Made by a program: the position numbers and the translations under genes. Shown here piece after piece: positions 1-6,691 of a stretch of 8,819 nucleotides of DNA. Under the pieces are notes generated by a model, which searched no databases, was not told the origin of the DNA, and was given only the letters and a program-made list of their open reading frames with translations. The DNA comes from Clostridia bacterium (lineage in GTDB: Bacteria; Bacillota; Clostridia; Christensenellales; Borkfalkiaceae). The stretch spans positions 1 to 8,819 of the forward strand of contig JAFVRU010000110.1 in assembly GCA_017504065.1 (NCBI GenBank). The letters run 5' to 3'. The stretch's first letter is position 1, and each line of letters begins with the position of its first letter.

Positions 1-105
1 GAGATTGAAAAGCTTGGCGATCTCGTGCGCCGCGCCTTCCACGTATTGCCATTTATAGGAGTCGGACGGTAAAACGTCCTTCGTGCCTTTAGGTATATTG
101 ATCAT
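1..105 (-). CDS. hisS: Histidine--tRNA ligase, N-terminal fragment (cut by window edge)
   Basis: This is the beginning of a gene that continues beyond position 1; 35 codons are visible. The translation starts MINIPKGTKDVLP and continues SDSYKWQYVEGAAHEIAKLF. The PKGTKDxLP block followed by a tryptophan and a long helix is the N-terminal signature of class II histidyl-tRNA synthetases, which charge tRNA-His in the cytoplasm using ATP. The ATG at 103-105 is supported by an AGGA element about 11 nt upstream. The gene starts 27 nt after the hslU stop with no terminator between them, so it is probably read from the same transcript. The short gap leaves no space for a T-box leader, which often precedes hisS in Bacillota. 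Catalytic motifs 1-3 lie outside the window, so the assignment rests on the N-terminal block alone. HisZ, the catalytically inactive paralogue, is less likely because it normally lacks such a clean PKGTKD start. Confidence 0.85.
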   Translation of the reverse strand, partial: MINIPKGTKDVLPSDSYKWQYVEGAAHEIAKLFNL

Positions 106-132
106 AACTCTAAAATCCTGTCTTTTTTACGC

Positions 133-1440
133 TTATAACACGTATTTTTTCAAATTTCTATCGCTTGTGAGTTTCTTCAAGTGCTCGTCAACGTAATGAC
201 GGTCGATCCGCAGCGTGAACGTGGGATAATCCCCGCCCGCATTAAAGGAAATGTCTTCCAAAAGGTATTCCATAACCGTATGCAACCGCCGAGCGCCAAT
301 GTCTTCCGAAGTCAAATTCAACTCCACCGCGATCTCTGCAATCCGCTCGATCGCGTCCGTGCCGAACTGCAATTCGATGTTGTCCACTTCCAAAAGCTTC
401 CCGTATTGGAAAGTGAGCGAGTTTTCCGTTTCCGTCAAAATGCGCACGAAATCTTCTTTCGTCAAGCTTTGGAGCTCCACCGAAACGGGGAAACGACCCT
501 GTAATTCGGGAATCAAGTCTTCGATTGCCGCAACGTGGAACGCGCCTGCTGCGATAAAGAGAATGAAATCCGTCTTGATCGGACCGTATTTGGTAACGAC
601 GGTCGAGCCTTCGACGATGGGCAAAATGTCCCGCTGTACGCCTTCTCTCGACACGTCCGCGCCGTGTTGATTGCCTTTGCCTGCGATCTTGTCGATTTCG
701 TCGATAAAGACGATCCCGTCGTTCTCCGCGCGATAAATGGCTTCCGCTTTGATCGCGTCGTCGTCTACGAGCTTGGAAGATTCTTCTTCCAACGCGATTT
801 GGAACGCTTCCTTAACGCTGAAACGGCGTTTCTTTTTCTTTTGTTGGAACATATCCCCGAAAATGCTGCCAATGGAAATCGCTGCCCCGCCGGGTACGAG
901 CTCCATAGGTTGGGGCACGTCCAATACTTCCATTTCGATCGCAAAATTATCGTAGAGCCCTTTGCGCAACCCGTCGAGAAGGTTGGCTTCGAATACTTCT
1001 TTCGCCGTATCCCCTTTCTCGTCCTTTTTCGCTTCCGCAAGCGCCTTGACGATGCGTTTTTCCGCCGCAACCGTCGCTTTGGCTTTGACTTCTTCTTCCT
1101 TTTCCGCTTTCACCAGCCGATACGCGCATTCCGCCAAATCGCGGATCATGCCTTCCACGTCCTTGCCGACGTAACCGACTTCGGTATATTTCGTCGCTTC
1201 GACCTTGACGAACGGCGCTTTCACGAGCTTGGCAAGCCGACGCGCAATCTCCGTTTTCCCGACCCCCGTCGGACCTTTCATAATGATATTCTTCGGTGTG
1301 ATTTCTTCACGGATCTCGATCGGGAGCTGCGCGCGACGGTAACGGTTGCGAAGCGCAATCGCCACCGCTTTCTTCGCGTCGTCCTGACCGATGATGTATT
1401 TGTCTAATCGGTGCACGATTTGTTTGGGTGATAAATCCAT
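133..1440 (-). CDS. hslU: ATP-dependent protease ATPase subunit HslU (ClpY)
   Basis: HslU is the AAA+ unfoldase that recognises, unfolds and threads proteins into the HslV peptidase chamber in the cytoplasm. The protein is 435 aa, close to the roughly 443 aa of E. coli HslU. Visible motifs are Walker A GPTGVGKT (56-63), the substrate-gripping pore loop GYVG (89-92), a charged, lysine/glutamate-rich insertion (I) domain at about 105-235, Walker B IVFIDEID (243-250), the arginine-containing ELQGRFP segment (312-318) and sensor-2 GARRL (382-386). It ends KKYVL, matching the hydrophobic C-terminal tail that docks into HslV. I chose the ATG at 1438-1440 (MDLSPKQIV) because family members begin there and an AGGAG lies 8 nt upstream. 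An upstream in-frame Met at 1539 would only add residues read through the hslV gene. hslU starts 2 nt after the hslV stop, so translational coupling is likely. All key residues look intact. Confidence 0.97.
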   Translation of the reverse strand: MDLSPKQIVHRLDKYIIGQDDAKKAVAIALRNRYRRAQLPIEIREEITPKNIIMKGPTGVGKTEIARRLAKLVKAPFVKVEATKYTEVGYVGKDVEGMIRDLAECAYRLVKAEKEEEVKAKATVAAEKRIVKALAEAKKDEKGDTAKEVFEANLLDGLRKGLYDNFAIEMEVLDVPQPMELVPGGAAISIGSIFGDMFQQKKKKRRFSVKEAFQIALEEESSKLVDDDAIKAEAIYRAENDGIVFIDEIDKIAGKGNQHGADVSREGVQRDILPIVEGSTVVTKYGPIKTDFILFIAAGAFHVAAIEDLIPELQGRFPVSVELQSLTKEDFVRILTETENSLTFQYGKLLEVDNIELQFGTDAIERIAEIAVELNLTSEDIGARRLHTVMEYLLEDISFNAGGDYPTFTLRIDRHYVDEHLKKLTSDRNLKKYVL

Positions 1441-1442
1441 AC

Positions 1443-2030
1443 TCAATTCTCCTTTGCCGCGCGTTTGCGACCCGCTTTCTTCGGTTCTTCCGCTTGTCCT
1501 ACGACTTCGCAACGGATATTGTCGTTGGTGAATACGCAAATCTCGGAAGCGATTTTCAACGCTTTTTTCGCAATCGTTTCCGCGTCGTAATCCGTTTCCT
1601 TATACAGCGCGCGCGCCGCCGCCAAAGCGTAGTTCCCGCCGCTGCCGATCGCGCAAATTCCTTCGTCGGGTTCTATGACTTCGCCCGTGCCCGATAAAAT
1701 GAGCAGCGTGTTCTCGTCCGCGGTAATCATCATCGCATCCAGCTTTCTACCCACTTTGTCGTTTCTCCAAAGCTCCGCAAGCTCCACCGCCGAGCGCATC
1801 AAATTGCCGCTGAATTTGTTCAGCATGCCTTCGAAACGTTCGGTCAACGCGAACGCGTCGGTTACCGTGCCCGCAAAGCCCAAAATGACTTTTCCACCGA
1901 AAATCCGACGGACTTTGACCGCCGTGTTCTTAAAAATCACCGATTCACCGAGCGTTACCTGTCCGTCGCCCGCGATCGCCGTTACGCCGTTTTTCTTGAC
2001 GGCGCAAATCGTCGTACCTCTAAATTCCAT
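1443..2030 (-). CDS. hslV: ATP-dependent protease proteolytic subunit HslV (ClpQ/CodW)
   Basis: HslV is the proteasome-beta-like threonine peptidase that stacks as a double hexamer and degrades proteins delivered by HslU. The 195-aa product begins MEFRGTTICAV. By family alignment Thr6 is the N-terminal nucleophile, so a five-residue propeptide (MEFRG) would be removed, unlike E. coli HslV where only Met is lost. Other family landmarks are AGDGQVTLG (20-28, with the active-site aspartate D22), KVRR (39-42, catalytic lysine K39), GFAGTVTDAF (51-60), SGTGEVIEPD (113-122) and IGSGGNYALAAARAL (128-142). The protein is about 15-20 residues longer than typical because of a basic tail after residue 177 (EEPKKAGRKR...). 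The last codons of that tail contain the ribosome-binding site of hslU. The start at 2028-2030 has an AGGAG a few bases upstream and lies 17 nt after the trmFO stop. In Bacillus, codV (a xerC homologue) sits between trmFO and hslV; it is absent here. Confidence 0.97.
   Translation of the reverse strand: MEFRGTTICAVKKNGVTAIAGDGQVTLGESVIFKNTAVKVRRIFGGKVILGFAGTVTDAFALTERFEGMLNKFSGNLMRSAVELAELWRNDKVGRKLDAMMITADENTLLILSGTGEVIEPDEGICAIGSGGNYALAAARALYKETDYDAETIAKKALKIASEICVFTNDNIRCEVVGQAEEPKKAGRKRAAKEN
1449..1453 (-). promoter_or_regulatory. Ribosome-binding site of hslU inside the hslV 3' end
   Basis: On the minus strand AAAGGAGA lies 8 nt before the hslU ATG at 1440. It is read as part of the final hslV codons (Ala-Ala-Lys-Glu-Asn-stop). 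The stop and start sit as TGA-GT-ATG, so ribosomes finishing hslV are placed directly at the hslU start. This site decides the hslU start in favour of 1440 over the in-frame Met at 1539. Confidence 0.85.
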
Positions 2031-2047
2031 AGCCTTTCTCCTATTTT

Positions 2048-3373
2048 TTACCCTTTTGCGATCTCTGATCGAATCTTTTCCAAAGCCCGCTGCGCAAGCG
2101 CGTGATACCGCTCCTTTTTATCTCGAATCCTTACGGGCAGGGGCGCGAGTATTCCAAAATTCGCGTTCATCGGTTGAAAATCCTTATTCGGGGTGGAAAT
2201 ATGCGTTTGCAGCGCGCCGCAAACCGTTTCGTCATCGAATACGTGGGTGGGTCTTTCGAGAATTTCGTCCGCAATTCGAATCGCCGCGAGCAAACCGCTT
2301 GCCGCGCTCTCTACGTACCCTTCTACCCCCGTAATCTGTCCTGCGAAAAAGATCCGTCTATTATTTTTAAACGAAAAATCCCGATTTAAAACGTCGGGGG
2401 ATTGAATATACGTATTTCTGTGCATCACGCCGTAGCGTAAAAACTCCGCGTTGCGCAGCGCGGGAATCATCGAGAACACCCGTTTTTGCTCCCCGAACTT
2501 CAAATTCGTTTGAAATCCGACCAAATTATACGCCGTACCCGCTTCGTTCTCTTTGCGGAGCTGCAACACGGCGTACGGGCGTTTCCCGTCCCCGTCGAAA
2601 AGTCCTACGGGCTTTAACGTGCCGAACCGCAACGTGTCTTTCCCCCGCGAAGCCATGATTTCCACGGGCATACAGCCTTCGAAAATTTCCCGCTTTTCAA
2701 ACGCGTGCAAGTCCGCGCGTTCCGCTTGTAAAAGCGCGTCCACGAACGCATAGTACTCGTCTTTCGTCATCGGGCAGTTGATATAATCGCCCGTACCTTT
2801 GCCGTAGCGATCCCCCGTAAACGCTTGGGCGTAATCGATGCTCTCCGCCGACACGATCGGCGCGGAAGCATCGTAAAAATGCAAGCCGCCGCCCGTCTTT
2901 TCACGGATATCCTGCGCCAAAGCGTCCGAAGTCAACGGTCCTGTCGCAATGATCACGTACCTGTCCCCGTCCTTTTGCGGTTCGGGGATCTCAAAAACTT
3001 CGTCCGTTTGCAGCGTCAAATTCGGACACGAGCGCAATTTCTTGGTGATATACCCCGAAAATGCATCCCGATCGACCGCAAGCGCCGCGCCCGCAGGGAC
3101 TTTCGTTTCGTCTGCCGCTTCGATAATCATTGATCCGAGCAAGCGCATTTCTTCTTTCAAAAGTCCGCAAGCGTTCGCATATACGTCGTTGCTTTTTAAG
3201 GAGTTCGAACAAACGAGCTCCCCGTAATTTTCGCTTTCGTGCGCGGGAGTGAATTTTTTGGGTTTCATTTCCACGAGCGTGGTTTTGATTCCGTTTTTCG
3301 CGAGATAATACGCCGCTTCGCTGCCCGCCAAACCGCCGCCGATCACGACGACTTCTTTTTGCTTATTCGACAT
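2048..3373 (-). CDS. trmFO: Methylenetetrahydrofolate--tRNA-(uracil-5-)-methyltransferase TrmFO
   Basis: TrmFO (formerly Gid) is the FAD- and folate-dependent enzyme that makes 5-methyluridine at position 54 in the T-loop of tRNA, using methylenetetrahydrofolate rather than S-adenosylmethionine. The 441-aa product has the FAD-binding Rossmann glycines VVVIGGGLAG (8-17) followed by LVEMKP (33-38), the conserved LVCSNSLKSN (53-62) with Cys55, and FEGCMPVE (231-238) with Cys234. Those two cysteines correspond to the catalytic pair known from B. subtilis TrmFO. The second FAD-contact block AGQITGVEGYVESAASG (344-360) and a C-terminal PMNANFGILAPL (401-412) are also present. I chose the ATG at 3371-3373 because GAAGGG lies 7 nt upstream and the family begins just before the Rossmann strand; the upstream Met at 3415 has no ribosome-binding site. 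The start overlaps the topA end by 11 nt, so coupled translation with topA is likely. No key residue is missing. Confidence 0.97.
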   Translation of the reverse strand: MSNKQKEVVVIGGGLAGSEAAYYLAKNGIKTTLVEMKPKKFTPAHESENYGELVCSNSLKSNDVYANACGLLKEEMRLLGSMIIEAADETKVPAGAALAVDRDAFSGYITKKLRSCPNLTLQTDEVFEIPEPQKDGDRYVIIATGPLTSDALAQDIREKTGGGLHFYDASAPIVSAESIDYAQAFTGDRYGKGTGDYINCPMTKDEYYAFVDALLQAERADLHAFEKREIFEGCMPVEIMASRGKDTLRFGTLKPVGLFDGDGKRPYAVLQLRKENEAGTAYNLVGFQTNLKFGEQKRVFSMIPALRNAEFLRYGVMHRNTYIQSPDVLNRDFSFKNNRRIFFAGQITGVEGYVESAASGLLAAIRIADEILERPTHVFDDETVCGALQTHISTPNKDFQPMNANFGILAPLPVRIRDKKERYHALAQRALEKIRSEIAKG

Positions 3374-5717
3374 CTTCCAACCCTTCGGGGAAATATCCCG
3401 CCGTTTCGTCGTCATAATCGAAATATTGCGGTTCTTCCATCAACGGCGGAGCTTCAAACCCGTCCGCAAGCTGCACCGTCGCCGCCTTTTTCTTGGGCTT
3501 TTCTTCCCCTTTTACGCGGTATTTACAATCTTTATTGTTACACTTAATCCCGCCGCGAGCCGTGGAAACGAGCGCGTTTCCGCATTCGGGGCATTTCTCG
3601 CCCGTAGGGATATCCCAGCTCATAAACTTGCAATCGGGATAACCCAAGCAGCTATAATAGACCTTCCCGCGCTTGGATTTCCGAACGGTCATCGCCGCGC
3701 CGCATTCGGGGCATTTCCCCGCGAGCTTGGGCGCTTCTTCCGTCGGCATGGACATCGTGGATTTGCAGTCGGGATAGCTCGGACAAGCCAAGAATTTCCC
3801 GAACTTCCCGCTCTTGACCACCATATTTTCCCCGCATTTCGGGCAGCGCACCGCGGAAATTTCTTCCTTGCTTTCGCTGATGATGTTTTGACATTCGGGA
3901 TAGTTTGAACATGCGAGATATCTTCCGAACCGACCCGTGCGACGGATCATAAAATGCCCGCATTTTCCGCAAACGTTCTCCGTCAACTCGTCGCCGTACG
4001 TGGACGCCGCGCGCAATTTTTTCTCGAAATCGGGATAGAATCCGTCAATGACGTTCCGCCAATTTACGCCGCCTTCTTCGATATCGTCGAGCTTGTTTTC
4101 CATATCCGCCGTGAACCCAACGTCCATAACGTCTACAAAGCATTTCACGAGCATATCGACTACGTCGTAGGCAATCGGCGCGGGCTTCATGTACTTCCCG
4201 TCCTTTTTGACGTATTTTTGCATGAGTTTGGAAATGATCGTCGCGTACGTGGACGGACGTCCGATCCCCTTTTCTTCCATCGCTTTTACGATCGACGCGT
4301 CCGTGTAACGGAGCGGCGGTTTGGTGAATTTTTGTTCCTTTTGCATTTGATTCAAACGGAGCGTATCCCCTTCGCTCAGCGGCGGCAACAGCTTCGCGGA
4401 GCTGATCTCGTCTTCGTCGTCCTTTTTGCTTACGTCCTGATAGACCGCCGTAAAGCCCGCGAACAGCAACACTTTCCCGCTCGCCTTGAACACGTACCCG
4501 CTGTTGTCGATTTCCATTTGCGTACTGTTGTAACGCGCTTCCGCCATCTGCGAAGCCAAAAACCGCTCGTAAACCAGCTTATACAGCGCATAGTGCTTTT
4601 TATCGAGCAACGTTTTCGCCTTTTCGGGAGTCATCTCCACGTCGATCGGACGAATGGCTTCGTGCGCGTCCTGCGCCCCCTTTTTCGTCGAATAATAATT
4701 GGGCTTTTCGGGCGCGTATTCGTCGCCGTAGACTTTGCGGATTCGCTCCAACGCTTTTGCTTGCGCGTCTTTGGAAACGCGGACGGAGTCCGTTCTCATA
4801 TACGTAATAAACGCGATATGATCGCCGTTTTCCGTCGCAATACCTTCGTACAAGTGTTGTGCGAGCGACATCGTTTCAGGCGCAGTAAAGCCAAGCTTCG
4901 TAGACGCGTCCTGTTGTAACGAGCTCGTCGTGAACGGCGCGGGCGCATGCGATTTCGCCACCGTCTTTTTGAGTTTGGAAACGACGAATTGTCCGCTTGC
5001 AAGCGCCGCCAAAACCTGCTCGGTTTCTTCCTTGGACGACGGCTTGTATTTCCGCGCGCCTTTCTTTTCGAGCATGGCTTTAAACGCGGTATAGTTTTTC
5101 GAAAGATCCTGCAATTCCGCGGTCAAATTCCAATATTCTTCGGGTTTGAACGCTTCGATTTCCCGTTCCCGTTCCACGATCAAACGGAGCACAACCGATT
5201 GCACTCTCCCGCCCGAAAGCGTGCGTTTGCCGTTTCCGTTCTTGTCTTCGATTTTATGGTTGAGCAGCGTGGAGAGTTTATACCCCACAAGCCGATCGAG
5301 TACCCGTCGCGCCTGTTGCGCGTCCACCAAGCTGTAATTGATTTGACGGGGAGTTTGCAACGCCGCTTCGATCGCCTTTTGCGAAACTTCGTTAAATTCG
5401 ATACGGTTTGCGCCGTTTTCGTCCAAGCCCAAAACCGTTTGCAAATGCCAAGCAATCGCTTCCCCTTCTCTATCAGGGTCGGTTGCGAGATATACGCGCC
5501 CTGCGCGTCTAGTCGCGTCCGTAAGCCGACGAATCACGTCTTCTTTCCCTTCGGACGTTACGTACTTCGGCTCGTAATTGTTCTTTACGTCCACGCCGAG
5601 CGTGTGCACGGGCAAATCACGGATATGTCCCGCCGAAGCGTCTACGCGGTATTTGCCTTTGAGATATTTGGAGATGGTTTTCGCTTTGGAAGGCGATTCT
5701 ACGATAATTAAATCCAT
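3363..5717 (-). CDS. topA: DNA topoisomerase I (type IA)
   Basis: TopA relaxes negatively supercoiled DNA by cutting one strand through a 5'-phosphotyrosine and passing the other. The 784-aa product opens with the TOPRIM domain: VESPSKAKTI (6-15, metal-site glutamate E7) and ATDPDREGE (78-86, with D80, D82 and E84). The core follows: QQARRVLDRLVGYKLS (134-149), SGGRVQSV (168-175) and the active-site block ITYMRTDS (304-311), in which Tyr306 should be the nucleophile. GIGRPSTYATI (484-494) is also typical. The C-terminal part carries four four-cysteine zinc-binding modules: C583/C586/C603/C609, C625/C628/C645/C651, C669/C672/C690/C696 and a more divergent C709/C712/C726/C731. A lysine stretch and then an acidic tail rich in D/E (about 750-784) follow. 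At 784 aa it is longer than the roughly 690-aa Bacillus enzyme, mainly through the extra C-terminal module and tail. The ATG at 5715-5717 has AAGGA 7 nt upstream. Its end overlaps trmFO by 11 nt. Confidence 0.98.
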   Translation of the reverse strand: MDLIIVESPSKAKTISKYLKGKYRVDASAGHIRDLPVHTLGVDVKNNYEPKYVTSEGKEDVIRRLTDATRRAGRVYLATDPDREGEAIAWHLQTVLGLDENGANRIEFNEVSQKAIEAALQTPRQINYSLVDAQQARRVLDRLVGYKLSTLLNHKIEDKNGNGKRTLSGGRVQSVVLRLIVEREREIEAFKPEEYWNLTAELQDLSKNYTAFKAMLEKKGARKYKPSSKEETEQVLAALASGQFVVSKLKKTVAKSHAPAPFTTSSLQQDASTKLGFTAPETMSLAQHLYEGIATENGDHIAFITYMRTDSVRVSKDAQAKALERIRKVYGDEYAPEKPNYYSTKKGAQDAHEAIRPIDVEMTPEKAKTLLDKKHYALYKLVYERFLASQMAEARYNSTQMEIDNSGYVFKASGKVLLFAGFTAVYQDVSKKDDEDEISSAKLLPPLSEGDTLRLNQMQKEQKFTKPPLRYTDASIVKAMEEKGIGRPSTYATIISKLMQKYVKKDGKYMKPAPIAYDVVDMLVKCFVDVMDVGFTADMENKLDDIEEGGVNWRNVIDGFYPDFEKKLRAASTYGDELTENVCGKCGHFMIRRTGRFGRYLACSNYPECQNIISESKEEISAVRCPKCGENMVVKSGKFGKFLACPSYPDCKSTMSMPTEEAPKLAGKCPECGAAMTVRKSKRGKVYYSCLGYPDCKFMSWDIPTGEKCPECGNALVSTARGGIKCNNKDCKYRVKGEEKPKKKAATVQLADGFEAPPLMEEPQYFDYDDETAGYFPEGLEDVE
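3381..3386 (-). promoter_or_regulatory. Ribosome-binding site of trmFO inside the topA 3' end
   Basis: GAAGGG on the minus strand lies 7 nt before the trmFO ATG at 3373, within codons for the last residues of topoisomerase I (PEGLEDVE). It supports the 441-aa start of trmFO rather than the 455-aa alternative at 3415, which lacks a purine-rich element. Confidence 0.7.
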
Positions 5718-5799
5718 ACTATATTCCTTACAACGTTCTTATTTTCTATATAGCTTATTATTTTATACGCTTTTCCGTTCCCGATTATACGGATTTCGT

Positions 5800-6666
5800 T
5801 TATACGGGCGCGTATCTGTTCCCGCCGAGCGCAACGGCAAGCCCTTTCACTTCCAACGCCGAAAGCACCGCCATCGCCTTGAAGGGCGACAAGCCCGCTT
5901 CTCTTGCGATTTCCGAAATATGCCCGTCGGGGTTTTCCTTTAACGCCGCAAGCGTTCGGGCTTCTTCCGCCGTCAGCTCCACGCTTGTTCGTCTTTGGCA
6001 TAACGCCAAACCGAGTTTTTGCGCTACGTCCTGCGCGGCTTCCGTCAAATACCCGCCCCGCTTGATGAGCGCGTTACACCCCGCGCCCGAAGCCGAAGCA
6101 GGCGGATACGGCAAGGCGAATACGGGTTTTTTGTAACGGAACGCGTAATCCGCCGTAACCAACGCGCCGCTCTTTTCCCCTGCGCCGAGCACCAACACCG
6201 CTTCGCCCAATGCGGCAAGCAGTTTGTTCCGATACCCGTAGGAGAAAGTTCGGACGGGCGTATCGTATTCGTACGGCGAGAGCAACAGTCCTTTTTGCGC
6301 GACTTGCTTGAGCAAAGCAAGATTGCCTTGCGGCAAAGCGGCAAACCCGCCCGCGAGCACACACACGACTTTTCCGCTGCCGTTGAGTCCGCCTTCGATC
6401 GCCGCGCTATCCCCGCCGTCCGCCGTTCCCGTAATGATCGTCATACTCTCCGAAAGCTCTTTTGCGATCGACGAGCCGAGTTTTAACGCGTTCGCAGGCG
6501 TACGCCTTGAACCGACGATTACGAGCTTTCTTTGCGCAAGCAACGACAAATCCCCGTACGCGTATACTACGGGGGGAGCGTCTTTTAGCTCCGTCCATTC
6601 CTTGGGATATAAGGGCGAGCCGAGCGGTACGGCTTGAATGCGGTTTTTATCGATGGTTTCCGTCAT
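5800..6666 (-). CDS. dprA: DprA/Smf-family DNA-processing protein, divergent
   Basis: DprA binds incoming single-stranded DNA during natural transformation and loads RecA on it. The 288-aa product fits the family in outline. An N-terminal segment reads LYPKEWTELKDAPPVVYAYGD (19-39). The Rossmann-like core begins VIVGSRRTPANA (49-60). It continues through YRNKLLAALGEAVLVLGA (145-162), KSGALVTADYA (165-175), FALPYP (183-188) and GCNALIKRGGYLTEA (196-210). A C-terminal winged helix spans about 230-288 (LTAEEARTLAAL, ISEIAREAGLS). No N-terminal SAM-like domain is present, which explains the short length. The usual SGxAxGIDxxAH signature is replaced by TGTADGGDSAA (79-89), and FPxRNR by FSYGYRNK (141-148), so the DNA-binding surface may differ. 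The ATG at 6664-6666 has AGGAG 6 nt upstream and starts 25 nt after the comM stop. Its place just before topA is the standard Bacillota arrangement. I am sure of the family, less so that it works like canonical DprA. Confidence 0.9.
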   Translation of the reverse strand: MTETIDKNRIQAVPLGSPLYPKEWTELKDAPPVVYAYGDLSLLAQRKLVIVGSRRTPANALKLGSSIAKELSESMTIITGTADGGDSAAIEGGLNGSGKVVCVLAGGFAALPQGNLALLKQVAQKGLLLSPYEYDTPVRTFSYGYRNKLLAALGEAVLVLGAGEKSGALVTADYAFRYKKPVFALPYPPASASGAGCNALIKRGGYLTEAAQDVAQKLGLALCQRRTSVELTAEEARTLAALKENPDGHISEIAREAGLSPFKAMAVLSALEVKGLAVALGGNRYAPV

Positions 6667-6691
6667 GCGTTCTCCTGATTACCAAACGAGC

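Noticed and set aside
535..1407. A 290-codon open frame on the plus strand.
   Set aside because: It lies entirely antisense to hslU. Its protein is low-complexity (runs of F, R and L) with no recognisable domain, as expected from the complement of a biased coding frame with few stops.
1441..1539. An N-terminal extension of 33 residues for HslU starting at 1539.
   Set aside because: The extra residues are the hslV 3' end read in another frame, with no family similarity, and the start at 1440 has a proper ribosome-binding site.
3954..5711. Two long plus-strand open frames (321 and 254 codons).
   Set aside because: Both are antisense to topA, whose translation matches the type IA topoisomerase family along its whole length. 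The antisense products are arginine/phenylalanine-rich and without domains.
5784..5789. A TATAAT hexamer on the minus strand between dprA and topA, a possible topA promoter.
   Set aside because: At 16-18 nt upstream only CGCGCC-like sequence is found, with no -35 match and no extended -10 TG. The gap is AT-rich, so a chance match is likely; a weak promoter cannot be excluded.
5718..5799. The dprA–topA gap as a terminator or small RNA site.
   Set aside because: No GC-rich hairpin followed by a T-run is visible on either strand, only AT-rich sequence.
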